Origin: Zoogloea sp016790385
Lineage (GTDB): Bacteria; Pseudomonadota; Gammaproteobacteria; Burkholderiales; Rhodocyclaceae
NCBI RefSeq assembly: GCF_041916735.1
Contig: NZ_JAYRYY010000011.1
Length of the DNA: 64,000 nt
Reading direction: 5' to 3' (one strand)
Positions within the stretch are counted from its first letter, which is position 1. Every line of letters begins with the position of its first letter. The notes under the pieces were generated by a model. It was not told the origin of the DNA and ran no database searches. It saw only the letters and a list, made by a program, of their open reading frames with translations. Position numbers and translations under genes: made by a program. Below, piece by piece: positions 16,301 through 23,818 of this stretch.

Positions 16301-16416
16301 TCCTTGACACACAACGGAGCCGCCGCTGCCACCCTTGCCCACCTGCCTCCTCCCGTTGAGCAGCAGCGAGCCCCAGCCGCAGGCAAAGTCCAGCACCCTC
16401 TCCAGCCGCTTCCTGA
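16301..16416 (-). pseudogene. Fragment of a second hsdM (AdoMet motif I region)
   Basis: On the minus strand this reads RKRLERVLDFACGWGSLLLN, then RRQVGKGGSGGSVVCQG. The intact HsdM at 7537-9174 has RKKLEGVFDFACGSGSLLLN, then RHRMKEAGGSIGRIYGQ. At DNA level 16358-16405 and 8407-8454 match at 39 of 48 positions in my hand alignment. The fragment is about 39 codons with no start and no remaining domains. It is diverged rather than a recent duplicate, so it comes from a different type I system. Nothing is recognised in 16417-16448. Confidence 0.7.
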
Positions 16417-16448
16417 TTCCGGTCTGCGGCACCAGGCGCAATCCTGGG

Positions 16449-17465
16449 TCAGTGCCACTCAGACGACGCCCCACAGCACTTCTTGAACTTCTTGCCGCTG
16501 CCGCAAGGGCAGGGTTCATTGCGGCCCACCTTGGGGCTCCGGCGCCGCGCCTGCTCGCGCTCGGCCACGGCCTGCCGTAGCGGCAGCCAGAAGGCGTGCA
16601 TCCGCAGCAGCGAGCCTTCGATCTGTGCTGTCAGCGCCGCACGCTGCGCCGGGCTGCGGGTTAGCTCATCTTCCTCGGGCGAGACCTCATCTGCACCCAG
16701 CAGGTAGATGGGCCGATACCACTGCCGGCCCTCGGGGTGATCGAACAGCGGCTGCCAGGCGGCGGGGCTGAGCTTGACCGCCTCGGTGAAGCCATACGCC
16801 CAGATTTGAGCGTCTTCGAACTCGTCTGCATCAAAAGAGGTGATGGGCCACAGCGGGTACACCGCAGGCGGCACCTGCTCCAGGTTCAATACAATGCTGT
16901 TGAAGCGGCGCATCACCAGCTCCACCAGGTGCTTGACATCGTCCAGGTCGGCCACGGGTGGCAGCATGTCGCCATCACCTTGCCCCAATACCTTGGGCAG
17001 CCAGCGGCTGGGCAGCACCGTCTCCGGCCCCAGGGCCAGGGCGTGCAGAAAGCCGTCAAGCATGTCCAGCGTCATGCCTTCTTCGGTGTCCTGGTCCAGC
17101 AAAAGGCCATCGAGCTCGTCCAGTTCCTCCTCCGACAGCGGCGCCATGAAGTCAGGCGTGGCGCCGGGTACGCGCGGGCGCGCCGTCTGCGCCAAGCCGC
17201 GCTCGGTTTCTTCTGCCTCCCGCTGCGCGGTGATCACAAACTGGTGGATGCCCTCTTTCTCAATGGCCAGAAAGGCCGCTGCCAGCGCGGCAGTGTCGGT
17301 CTCGAACTGCGCCTCCCATATGCTGGATGTGCCCAGCTCATCCACGATCTCCAGAATCCAGAGGCTGCCCGCGCCGCGGTAGATCTCGATTTGCAGTGTG
17401 TGGCCGTCGGCGCTGTAGGTCTGCGTCAGCGGTGAGTGGATGAGTTGGATGTCGTCGTCGGTCAT
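16449..17465 (-). CDS. UPF0149 (YecA-like) protein with SEC-C zinc motif
   Basis: A 338-residue protein in three parts. Residues 1-100 form an uncharacterised beta-rich domain (HTLQIEIYRGAGSLWILEIVDE and similar). Residues ~108-300 are a UPF0149/YgfB-like helical domain with PLSEEELDELDGLLL and MTLDMLDGFLHALALGPETVLPS. The C-terminus is a SEC-C zinc motif (VGRNEPCPCGSGKKFKKCCG), also found at the end of SecA. The family is thought to act in protein handling or as a SecB-like adaptor, but its function is not settled. The start is the only ATG at the head of the frame. It lies 112 bases downstream of the RecQ-UvrD fusion gene on the same strand and may share its transcript. Confidence 0.85.
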   Translation of the reverse strand: MTDDDIQLIHSPLTQTYSADGHTLQIEIYRGAGSLWILEIVDELGTSSIWEAQFETDTAALAAAFLAIEKEGIHQFVITAQREAEETERGLAQTARPRVPGATPDFMAPLSEEELDELDGLLLDQDTEEGMTLDMLDGFLHALALGPETVLPSRWLPKVLGQGDGDMLPPVADLDDVKHLVELVMRRFNSIVLNLEQVPPAVYPLWPITSFDADEFEDAQIWAYGFTEAVKLSPAAWQPLFDHPEGRQWYRPIYLLGADEVSPEEDELTRSPAQRAALTAQIEGSLLRMHAFWLPLRQAVAEREQARRRSPKVGRNEPCPCGSGKKFKKCCGASSEWH

Positions 17466-17577
17466 GGGGTGTCGTCTTTGCTGTTCAGGTGCGAGTGTTC
17501 TTCGGTGGGCTCGCGGGGTCGTGCCGCAGTTCCAGCGCCCGGGTGTTCCCGTTCTGCACGGCGGCTTCCTCGGCGTA

Positions 17578-20500
17578 TCAGCCGCCGGCCGGCCGGTATT
17601 CGATTTCGGGCAGGACCAGCTCCCACTGGTCGCAATGCAGCCCGGCCTCCCCTTGCCGGGCGTGGCGCACCAGGACGGCGGCGACGCGCACGGCGAGGAT
17701 GTCGCCCGCCGGCAGGCTGAAGCGTGCCGACATGCGGGTCAGCACCACGCCATGCTCATCGGCCAGCACCCAGCCCGGCTTGCCGTCGGCGCGGGGCAGC
17801 AGGCGCAGGGGGCTGCCCACATCCAGGGCGGCGAGCGCCCGGTGTATGGGCGCCGAAGACGCAAAGCGCCCCGGCCACGACAACACCACCTGCCCCGGGT
17901 CGGCCAACCACACGCGGGTATCGAGCCGGTCGGCCGCCGAAGGCGCCTCGGGGCGGGCGCGCAGGCTCAGGCCATCCAGTTGGCGGGTGAAGGGGTGCGG
18001 GCCATCAATGACTTCGCACAGGGTCAGGCTGCGGCGGGCGCGGGTCATGGCCACGTAAAAGAGCCGCCGCTCGTCGTCGCTGCGCCCCTGCCAGCCGCCG
18101 CCATCGAGCACCAGCACATGCTCGAACTCCAGGCCCTTGGCCCGGTGGGCGGTCATCAGGAGCAAAGGGGCGTTGGGGCGGCCGGCGGCCGGGGCGCGCG
18201 TCCCTGCGCCAAACTCGTAGAGGGCATCGACGAGCTCGGCCGCCACCCGCGGGCAACCCGGCGCGGCGGATTCGGTATCAAGAATGAACTGGGCCAGGGC
18301 CGCCTTGAAGGGATGGGTGATGGCCCCCTCCACAGGCACGCCATGGCGACGCCGGAACCAGCGCCCGAGGGTGCCGGCGCGAAGCACAACGCGCCGCCGC
18401 GCTGCCCGGCGCCGGGCACCGCGCAGCAGTTCAAGCAGTGTGTGGCCTTCCCGGGTGAGATGCAGGTTCAGGGCGCCGCCATCCCGCAGGAGCTGAACCG
18501 GAAGGTGATGCTGGCGGCACAGGGCGGCCATGGGCTCCAGATCTTCCCAGCGCCGGGCGATGACGGCGAAGCCGCCCCACGAGGCGGCGCCCCGGGCGCC
18601 GTCGAGGGCGTGCAGCCGCTGGAGTTCGGCCAGGGCGATGCGCACCTCCCGGTGGAGATCCCGCGGCACTTCAAGCACCTGCACCCTCCCCGCCGCCAGG
18701 GGGTCGAGGGTGGCCTGCTCGCCGCCGTCGGGCTGGCCCCGGCGGGCGTGATCGACGCGGATCTCCTGCCCGGCCTTCATGCGCTCCCGGGCCGGGGCGA
18801 TGACCCGGTTGGCGCAGTGGATGATGTGGGCGGTGGAGCGGTAGTTTTCCACCAGGGAGAAGCGGCGGGCCTGGTAGTCCGCCTCAAACTGGCGGATGTA
18901 GCGCACGTTGGCGCCGTCAAAGGCGTAGATGTTCTGGTCGTCATCCCCCACCACCATCAGGGACAGGCGGTCTTCCTCGGTCTGCAAGGTGCGCCCGGCC
19001 AGGGCGCTGATCAGGGCGTAATGGTCGCCATTGATGTCCTGGTATTCATCCACCAGCAAGAAGCGCAGGCCGGCCAGCAGACGGTCGCGCGTCACCGAGG
19101 GGCCGGCGCCGTCGCCCTGCTCCGCCGCCCGCAGGCGCGCGGTGGCCTGACGGATGACCTCGGCAAAGTCCACCGGCTCACCCCGTTCCATCGCCACGGC
19201 ATAGCTGGTGCCGGTGAGGCGCATGGCGAGCCCGTGCAGGGTCTGCACGGTAACGCCGGCGGCGTCGCTGCCCACCAGCGCCCATAGGCGACGGCGGATC
19301 TCCACCGCCGCCGAGCGGTTGTACGCCAGCACCATGATCTCTTCGGGCAGCACCAGGCACTCGCGCAGCAGCCACGCCACCCGATGCACGATGACCCGCG
19401 TCTTGCCCGCACCGGGGCCGGCCAGCACCAGGCAGTTGCCCTCCTGGGGGGCGGCCACGATGGCCTGCTGGTCGGGGTTGCCCAGGCCGGTGAGGATCTT
19501 GCGGTGGGCGGCCTCGGTGGTGGCCATGTCGAGCACGTCCTTGCGGCCGGCAAAGTAGCGCAGCACGAATTCGGCCCGGCCGAGGCTGAAGTAATCAACG
19601 ATGAAGGCCATGGCGGCCTGCACCTTGTCGATGGCGAGCTTGGCGTACTCGGCCATCACATGCACCTGCACCACCTTGTCCTTGTAATGCAGCGCCAGCT
19701 CGGCATAGTCGGACTTGCGGAACTGGCGCCGCCGGGCCTCGGGGTTGAGGGTGATGTTCATGGCCGCCCGGAACACGGCCTTGCCCCGCGCCAGGTGGAT
19801 CACCTCGTTGGTGTCCAGGTAAAGCAGCGCCGATGACATGGCCACGCTCCAGTCGCGGATGCCCAGCTCGCCCAGGGTGATGTCGGCCTGGAGGCCGGCT
19901 TCGAGTTCGCCCTGCTTGCAGGTGATGAGCAGCGTGTTGCCCTGGCGACGGGACAGGAACAGGTTGAGCACGCCCCGGGCCAGGGCCATGCGTCGCTGGC
20001 GGATGGTGTCGATCTCCTGCCAGCTGCGCAGCAGCCGGATGTGGCGGCTGTCGATGCCGGCCGGGCGCAGGGCAAAGAAACCGCGCTGCCCCTCGCGGTC
20101 GCCAAAGGGCTCGGCGAAGGACTTGAGCAGGCGGGTCAGCCGCTCGGGGTCGAAGTCCGGCAGGGTGTCGCGCCGCAGGGTGTCGCACAGGCGACGCATG
20201 TTGAGGATCTGCCAGCCGTCGTCGGCGGCATCGGGGGCCAGCTCGCGCAGGGTGGCCAGCAGCGCATCCTCGATGCGCACCAGCTCGTCCAGACGCTGGG
20301 GGGTGTCCGGGTCCCGGTACAGGGTCACGCCGATCTCGGTGTCATTGGAGAGCAGCTTCCAGCTGTCGAGCTCGCGCAGCATGGCTTGCAGGCGGCGGGA
20401 GTCGCTGCCGGTGGCGAGCATCAGCTCGTCGGTGGACAAGCCCTCGTCGTCGGCCGCCTGCATGAGGATGGAGAGGATCTGCTGGTAGGGCGCGATGTCG

Positions 20501-22725
20501 GCCTCGGCGCCGAGCTTGTGGCGCAGGCGCTCGGTGGCCTCGTCCAGGCTGGCCACCATCAGGCTGCCCGGAAACACCCGGGTGTGGTTCTCATGGCGCT
20601 CCAAGAGGCGGGCTTCTTCCAGCCAGGCCACGGCAATGCGCACCTTGGTGTCGGCATCGCGGGCATCCGGATCGAGGCGGGGGGACTCCGGCACTTCCAG
20701 CAGGATCTCGCCGCTGGTCACCACCACCTCGCCCTCGCTGCGGTCCTTGCGCTCGATGGCGCGCAGGGCCTTGAGGATGGCAAGGATGTCGTGCTGGGTG
20801 AGGCGGGACTGCTTGATCAGGCGAAACTGCACGTCCAGGTCGGCTTCGTCGTAGAGCAGGATGCAGCGCGCCGGCGCCTGGTCACGCCCGGCCCGCCCAG
20901 CCTCCTGAAGGTAGTTCTCCAGGGAGCCGGGGGTGTCCAGGTGGATCACCAGGCGCACGTCGGGCTTGTCCACCCCCATGCCAAAGGCGTTGGTGGCGGC
21001 GATGACGCGCAGGCTGCCGGCCAGGAAGGCCTCCTGCACGCGGCGCTTGTCGGCCGGCAGCATGCCGCCGTGGAAGAAGCCGCAGTCGAGGCCGCCCTCC
21101 TTCAGGAAGCGGGCCACTTCCTCCACCGTCTTCTGGCGCGCGCAGAACACGATGGCCCCGCCCTCTTCCTGCAAGGCCTCGTTCAGCAGGCGCAGCACCT
21201 CGGCGTACTTGGCCTGGGCCGGCACCGGCCGCACCTCGTAACTCAGGTTCTCCCGGCTGACCCCGCCCTCCAGCCGCGCCAGGCTCACCCCCAGGCGCGC
21301 CTCAAAGTGGGCGCAGATGTCGTCCACCACGTCGGGCTTGGCGGTGGCCGTAAAGCAGAACACCGGGGACGGCTGCTCGCCCTGGCGGCGCCGGACGAAG
21401 CGCGAAACATAAAGGTAGTCGGGCCGGAAATCGTGGCCCCACTTGGACAGGCAGTGGGCTTCGTCGAACACCCACGCCCCCACCTCCCGGTGCGCCAGCG
21501 CGCTGGCGAAGGCCGTGCTGCGAAACTGCTCCGGCGCCACAAAGATCAGCCCCAGATCCCCCAGTCGCAGCTTGTCGAGCATGGCCCGCCGCTCAAGGGG
21601 GTTGAGCAGGTTGTTGAGGTAGCCGGCACAGGTGACCCCTCGCGCCACCAGGTTGTCCACCTGGTCCTTCATCAGCGACTGGAGGGGCGAGATGACCACG
21701 GTGAGGCTGCCGTTGCGGTAGTAGCGGGCCAGCGCCGGCAGTTGAAAACACAGGGATTTGCCGCCCCCCGTGGGCAGGATGGCCAGGGTGGAAAGGCCCG
21801 CGAAGCCGTTGCTGACGATGGCCTGTTGCAGGGAGCGCCCATCTGCGGTGGTGGGCGTGCTGCGAAAGCGGGTGATGCCCGGAAAGTAGCGCGGCAGCAG
21901 GGCCTCCACGTCATGCTGCGCGCGGCACCAGGTGCACGCCGGATCGGAGCAGGGCCGATCCCGCAGGGCGGCAATGGCCTCGCGGGTGCGCGGAAAACTC
22001 GCCCCCACCCAGGGCGGCAGCACCGAATTGCCCCCCGCCACCCGCAGCCAGGCCAGCACATAGGCCAGGGGCTTGCGCCAGGTGGGGTCCGGCAGCCAGT
22101 CGGCCAGGAGGGCGCGCTGCGCCGTCGTGCACACCTTGCCGGCCGTTGCCCGCTGCCAGGCCTGCGCCGCCTCGTCGAGGCTGGGGCACACCGCCCGGCG
22201 CAGACGCGCAAAGAAGTTTGACATGCCCTTGCCCGGTTCGGGCGAGAGCAAAAAGTGCAGGCACAGGGCTTCGTCCGGATGCTCGGCCACCCGCGCCTCC
22301 AGGGCCGCGCTCTGGTCCAGGAAGAGGGTATAGGCCAGCTCCGCATCCCGCACCGGGTCGTTGCGGGTGGTAGTGCACAGCTTGTAGTCCTTCACCAGGC
22401 GGTGATAGGGGTTTTGCGGGAAGGCCACCGGCGACAGTTCAAGGGTGTCCACCAGGGGCAGGCGATGCAGGGCCAGCCCAGGGTGGAGGCGCGCCAGCGC
22501 CGGCTGGTCGAAGGCCACCACGTTGTGGCCGAGCACAAAGGCGGCATCCTCGGTCAGCGCATCAAGGCGACGGACCAGATCGGGCGCCTTGCCGGAGATG
22601 CGCAGGCGGGCATCCAGATCGGGGCGGAACACCCCCAGTTCGCGAAGGGCGGTTCGGTCCTGGCGGGCGGTTTCGATATCGAGGCAGAGACACCGGGCGC
22701 GGGGGGCTTCAGCGCGGTCCGCCAT
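17578..22725 (-). CDS. 3'-5' exonuclease-RecQ-UvrD helicase fusion
   Basis: A very large DNA-repair type protein of 1715 residues combining three enzymes. Residues ~10-180 form a DEDD-type exonuclease domain (CLCLDIETAR, then VLGHNVVAFDQPALARL, then NDPVRDAELAYTLF). A Cys-rich patch CSDPACTWC lies near 270. Residues ~300-800 are a RecQ-type SF2 helicase: Walker A LPTGGGKSLCFQLPAL, VFDEAHCLSKWGHDFRPDY, CFTATAKPDVV, EAGRAGRDQAPARCILL. Residues ~1080-1600 are an SF1 UvrD/Rep helicase: LVLAGPGAGKTRVIVHRVAW, FLLVDEYQDINGDHY, MVVGDDDQNIYAFDGANV, MTAHRAKGLEFEHVLVLDGG, RRLFYVAMTRARRSLTL. All motor motifs look intact. The ATG at 22725 (MADRAEAP) is preferred, with another in frame at 22737. The two motors suggest a role in unwinding or degrading foreign or damaged DNA. 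Confidence 0.93.
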   Translation of the reverse strand: MADRAEAPRARCLCLDIETARQDRTALRELGVFRPDLDARLRISGKAPDLVRRLDALTEDAAFVLGHNVVAFDQPALARLHPGLALHRLPLVDTLELSPVAFPQNPYHRLVKDYKLCTTTRNDPVRDAELAYTLFLDQSAALEARVAEHPDEALCLHFLLSPEPGKGMSNFFARLRRAVCPSLDEAAQAWQRATAGKVCTTAQRALLADWLPDPTWRKPLAYVLAWLRVAGGNSVLPPWVGASFPRTREAIAALRDRPCSDPACTWCRAQHDVEALLPRYFPGITRFRSTPTTADGRSLQQAIVSNGFAGLSTLAILPTGGGKSLCFQLPALARYYRNGSLTVVISPLQSLMKDQVDNLVARGVTCAGYLNNLLNPLERRAMLDKLRLGDLGLIFVAPEQFRSTAFASALAHREVGAWVFDEAHCLSKWGHDFRPDYLYVSRFVRRRQGEQPSPVFCFTATAKPDVVDDICAHFEARLGVSLARLEGGVSRENLSYEVRPVPAQAKYAEVLRLLNEALQEEGGAIVFCARQKTVEEVARFLKEGGLDCGFFHGGMLPADKRRVQEAFLAGSLRVIAATNAFGMGVDKPDVRLVIHLDTPGSLENYLQEAGRAGRDQAPARCILLYDEADLDVQFRLIKQSRLTQHDILAILKALRAIERKDRSEGEVVVTSGEILLEVPESPRLDPDARDADTKVRIAVAWLEEARLLERHENHTRVFPGSLMVASLDEATERLRHKLGAEADIAPYQQILSILMQAADDEGLSTDELMLATGSDSRRLQAMLRELDSWKLLSNDTEIGVTLYRDPDTPQRLDELVRIEDALLATLRELAPDAADDGWQILNMRRLCDTLRRDTLPDFDPERLTRLLKSFAEPFGDREGQRGFFALRPAGIDSRHIRLLRSWQEIDTIRQRRMALARGVLNLFLSRRQGNTLLITCKQGELEAGLQADITLGELGIRDWSVAMSSALLYLDTNEVIHLARGKAVFRAAMNITLNPEARRRQFRKSDYAELALHYKDKVVQVHVMAEYAKLAIDKVQAAMAFIVDYFSLGRAEFVLRYFAGRKDVLDMATTEAAHRKILTGLGNPDQQAIVAAPQEGNCLVLAGPGAGKTRVIVHRVAWLLRECLVLPEEIMVLAYNRSAAVEIRRRLWALVGSDAAGVTVQTLHGLAMRLTGTSYAVAMERGEPVDFAEVIRQATARLRAAEQGDGAGPSVTRDRLLAGLRFLLVDEYQDINGDHYALISALAGRTLQTEEDRLSLMVVGDDDQNIYAFDGANVRYIRQFEADYQARRFSLVENYRSTAHIIHCANRVIAPARERMKAGQEIRVDHARRGQPDGGEQATLDPLAAGRVQVLEVPRDLHREVRIALAELQRLHALDGARGAASWGGFAVIARRWEDLEPMAALCRQHHLPVQLLRDGGALNLHLTREGHTLLELLRGARRRAARRRVVLRAGTLGRWFRRRHGVPVEGAITHPFKAALAQFILDTESAAPGCPRVAAELVDALYEFGAGTRAPAAGRPNAPLLLMTAHRAKGLEFEHVLVLDGGGWQGRSDDERRLFYVAMTRARRSLTLCEVIDGPHPFTRQLDGLSLRARPEAPSAADRLDTRVWLADPGQVVLSWPGRFASSAPIHRALAALDVGSPLRLLPRADGKPGWVLADEHGVVLTRMSARFSLPAGDILAVRVAAVLVRHARQGEAGLHCDQWELVLPEIEYRPAGG

Positions 22726-22811
22726 GCACCACCGCATTAGGCTTGTTTGTCATGCGCCAAATTGTAATGGCATCCGCCCGGGCCGCAGCACGTGGTCCGG
22801 AAACGACAGCC

Positions 22812-23291
22812 TCAGGCCAACAGCAGGCCGATACGGTCAAGCTCCGCCTTGAAGCGCGTCCGGTCCTGCCGCAGCGGGTCGAGCGGCAGGGCCAGGAAGG
22901 CTTCGATGCGGGCGCGCAGGATGGTGTAGGCACTCTTGAAGGCTGCGTCGATCTCCGCATCGCTGCCCGTGGCCTGGGCCGGATCGTCGACGCCCCAGTG
23001 GGTGCGCAGCACCGGGCCGAGATAGACCGGACAGGCCTCGGCGGCGGCATTGCCGCACACGGTGACCACCAGGTCGGGCGTCACCGGCAGCCTGTCCCAG
23101 GACTTGCTGACATAGCCCTCAATGCCGATCCCCTCCCGGGCCAGTAGCGCCAGGGCGCGTGGATGGACATAGCCGGCGGGCTTGCTGCCGGCACTCAGGC
23201 CGCGCCAGCCGTCGGGCGCCAGGTGGTTGAAGGTCGCCTCGGCGAGGATGGAGCGGCAGGAATTGCCGGTACATAAAAAGAGAACGTTCAT
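22812..23291 (-). CDS. arsC: Arsenate reductase, low-molecular-weight phosphatase type
   Basis: Thioredoxin-coupled-type arsenate reductase of 159 residues that converts arsenate to arsenite in the cytoplasm. The P-loop C-x5-R is CTGNSCR (Cys7-Arg13) in LFLCTGNSCRSILAEA. The two further redox Cys are at 79 and 87 (VTVCGNAAAEACPVY), corresponding to the Cys82/Cys89 pair of the S. aureus type. The acid/base Asp is in HWGVDDPAQ. The ATG at 23291 overlaps the arsR stop (ATGA), so the two are translationally coupled. No arsenite efflux pump (arsB or acr3) is present beside it, so this is a minimal arsRC unit unless the pump lies elsewhere. Confidence 0.94.
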   Translation of the reverse strand: MNVLFLCTGNSCRSILAEATFNHLAPDGWRGLSAGSKPAGYVHPRALALLAREGIGIEGYVSKSWDRLPVTPDLVVTVCGNAAAEACPVYLGPVLRTHWGVDDPAQATGSDAEIDAAFKSAYTILRARIEAFLALPLDPLRQDRTRFKAELDRIGLLLA

Positions 23292-23647
23292 GCTCGGGTC
23301 TTCTCGGGCGGCGGGCAGACGGCCAGGGGGGGCGCCGTAGCCAGGTCGAGGCATCTTTCCGGGTGGCCGGCGCAGCATTCCTCGGTGAGATAGGCAATCA
23401 GGTCACGCATCAACGACAGGTTGGCCCGGTAGCGCTGGAAACGCCCCTCCTGCTCCACCGTCACCAGGCCCGCGTGGCTGAGCGCCTTGAGGTGAAAGGA
23501 AAGGCCGGACGGAGGCAGATCCAGCGCCGCGGCGATATCCCCCGCCACCATGCCCTCCGGCCCCTGCCGGACCAGCAAGCGGAAGGCTTCCAGGCGCCAG
23601 CCGGAAGAAAGGGACTCGAAAAGGGTGGTGGCTGCTTTGGTTTCCAT
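23288..23647 (-). CDS. arsR: ArsR-family transcriptional repressor
   Basis: Winged-helix repressor of 119 residues. The fold is visible: FESLSSGWRLEAFRLLVRQG (helices 1-2), MVAGDIAAALDLPPSGLSFHLKALSHAGLV (recognition helix around residues 33-62) and VEQEGRFQRYRANLSLM (wing). The C-terminal ECCAGHPERC has three Cys (91, 92, 99) that are good candidates for As(III) binding. The start at 23647 was chosen because the reading frame upstream of METKAATTLF is only antisense to the next plus-strand gene. A palindrome 16 bases upstream (23664-23683) is the probable operator. It heads an arsRC operon. Confidence 0.92.
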   Translation of the reverse strand: METKAATTLFESLSSGWRLEAFRLLVRQGPEGMVAGDIAAALDLPPSGLSFHLKALSHAGLVTVEQEGRFQRYRANLSLMRDLIAYLTEECCAGHPERCLDLATAPPLAVCPPPEKTRA

Positions 23648-23663
23648 CAGCGCACTATAAAAG

Positions 23664-23683
23664 ATTTCAACAAGGCTTGAAAT
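23664..23683 (-). promoter_or_regulatory. Probable ArsR operator
   Basis: Perfect inverted repeat ATTTCAA-CAAGGC-TTGAAAT. It lies 16 bases upstream of the arsR start and just ahead of a -10-like TATAGT on the minus strand (about 23653-23658). Position and symmetry are what an autoregulating ArsR repressor needs. The site lies in the 171-base divergent region shared with the gene starting at 23819. Confidence 0.6.
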
Positions 23684-23818
23684 GATCCGTTCGGGTGGCG
23701 CCCGGCACCCATGACCGCCACGGTGCGGACACATCCTCGATGGATACCTCCTGCGTTCATTCACGCTAAGATGAAAGGGGCATCGCCCGCCCCTCACCTT
23801 CACTCCCGGACCGTCCCC

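Noticed and set aside
17440..19287. 615-codon plus-strand open frame
   Set aside because: It lies antisense to the UvrD part of the helicase fusion, has Gly/Ala/His/Arg-rich composition with no motif, and is a GC-content artefact. The same holds for the other long plus-strand frames at 20041-22221 and 12816-15746.
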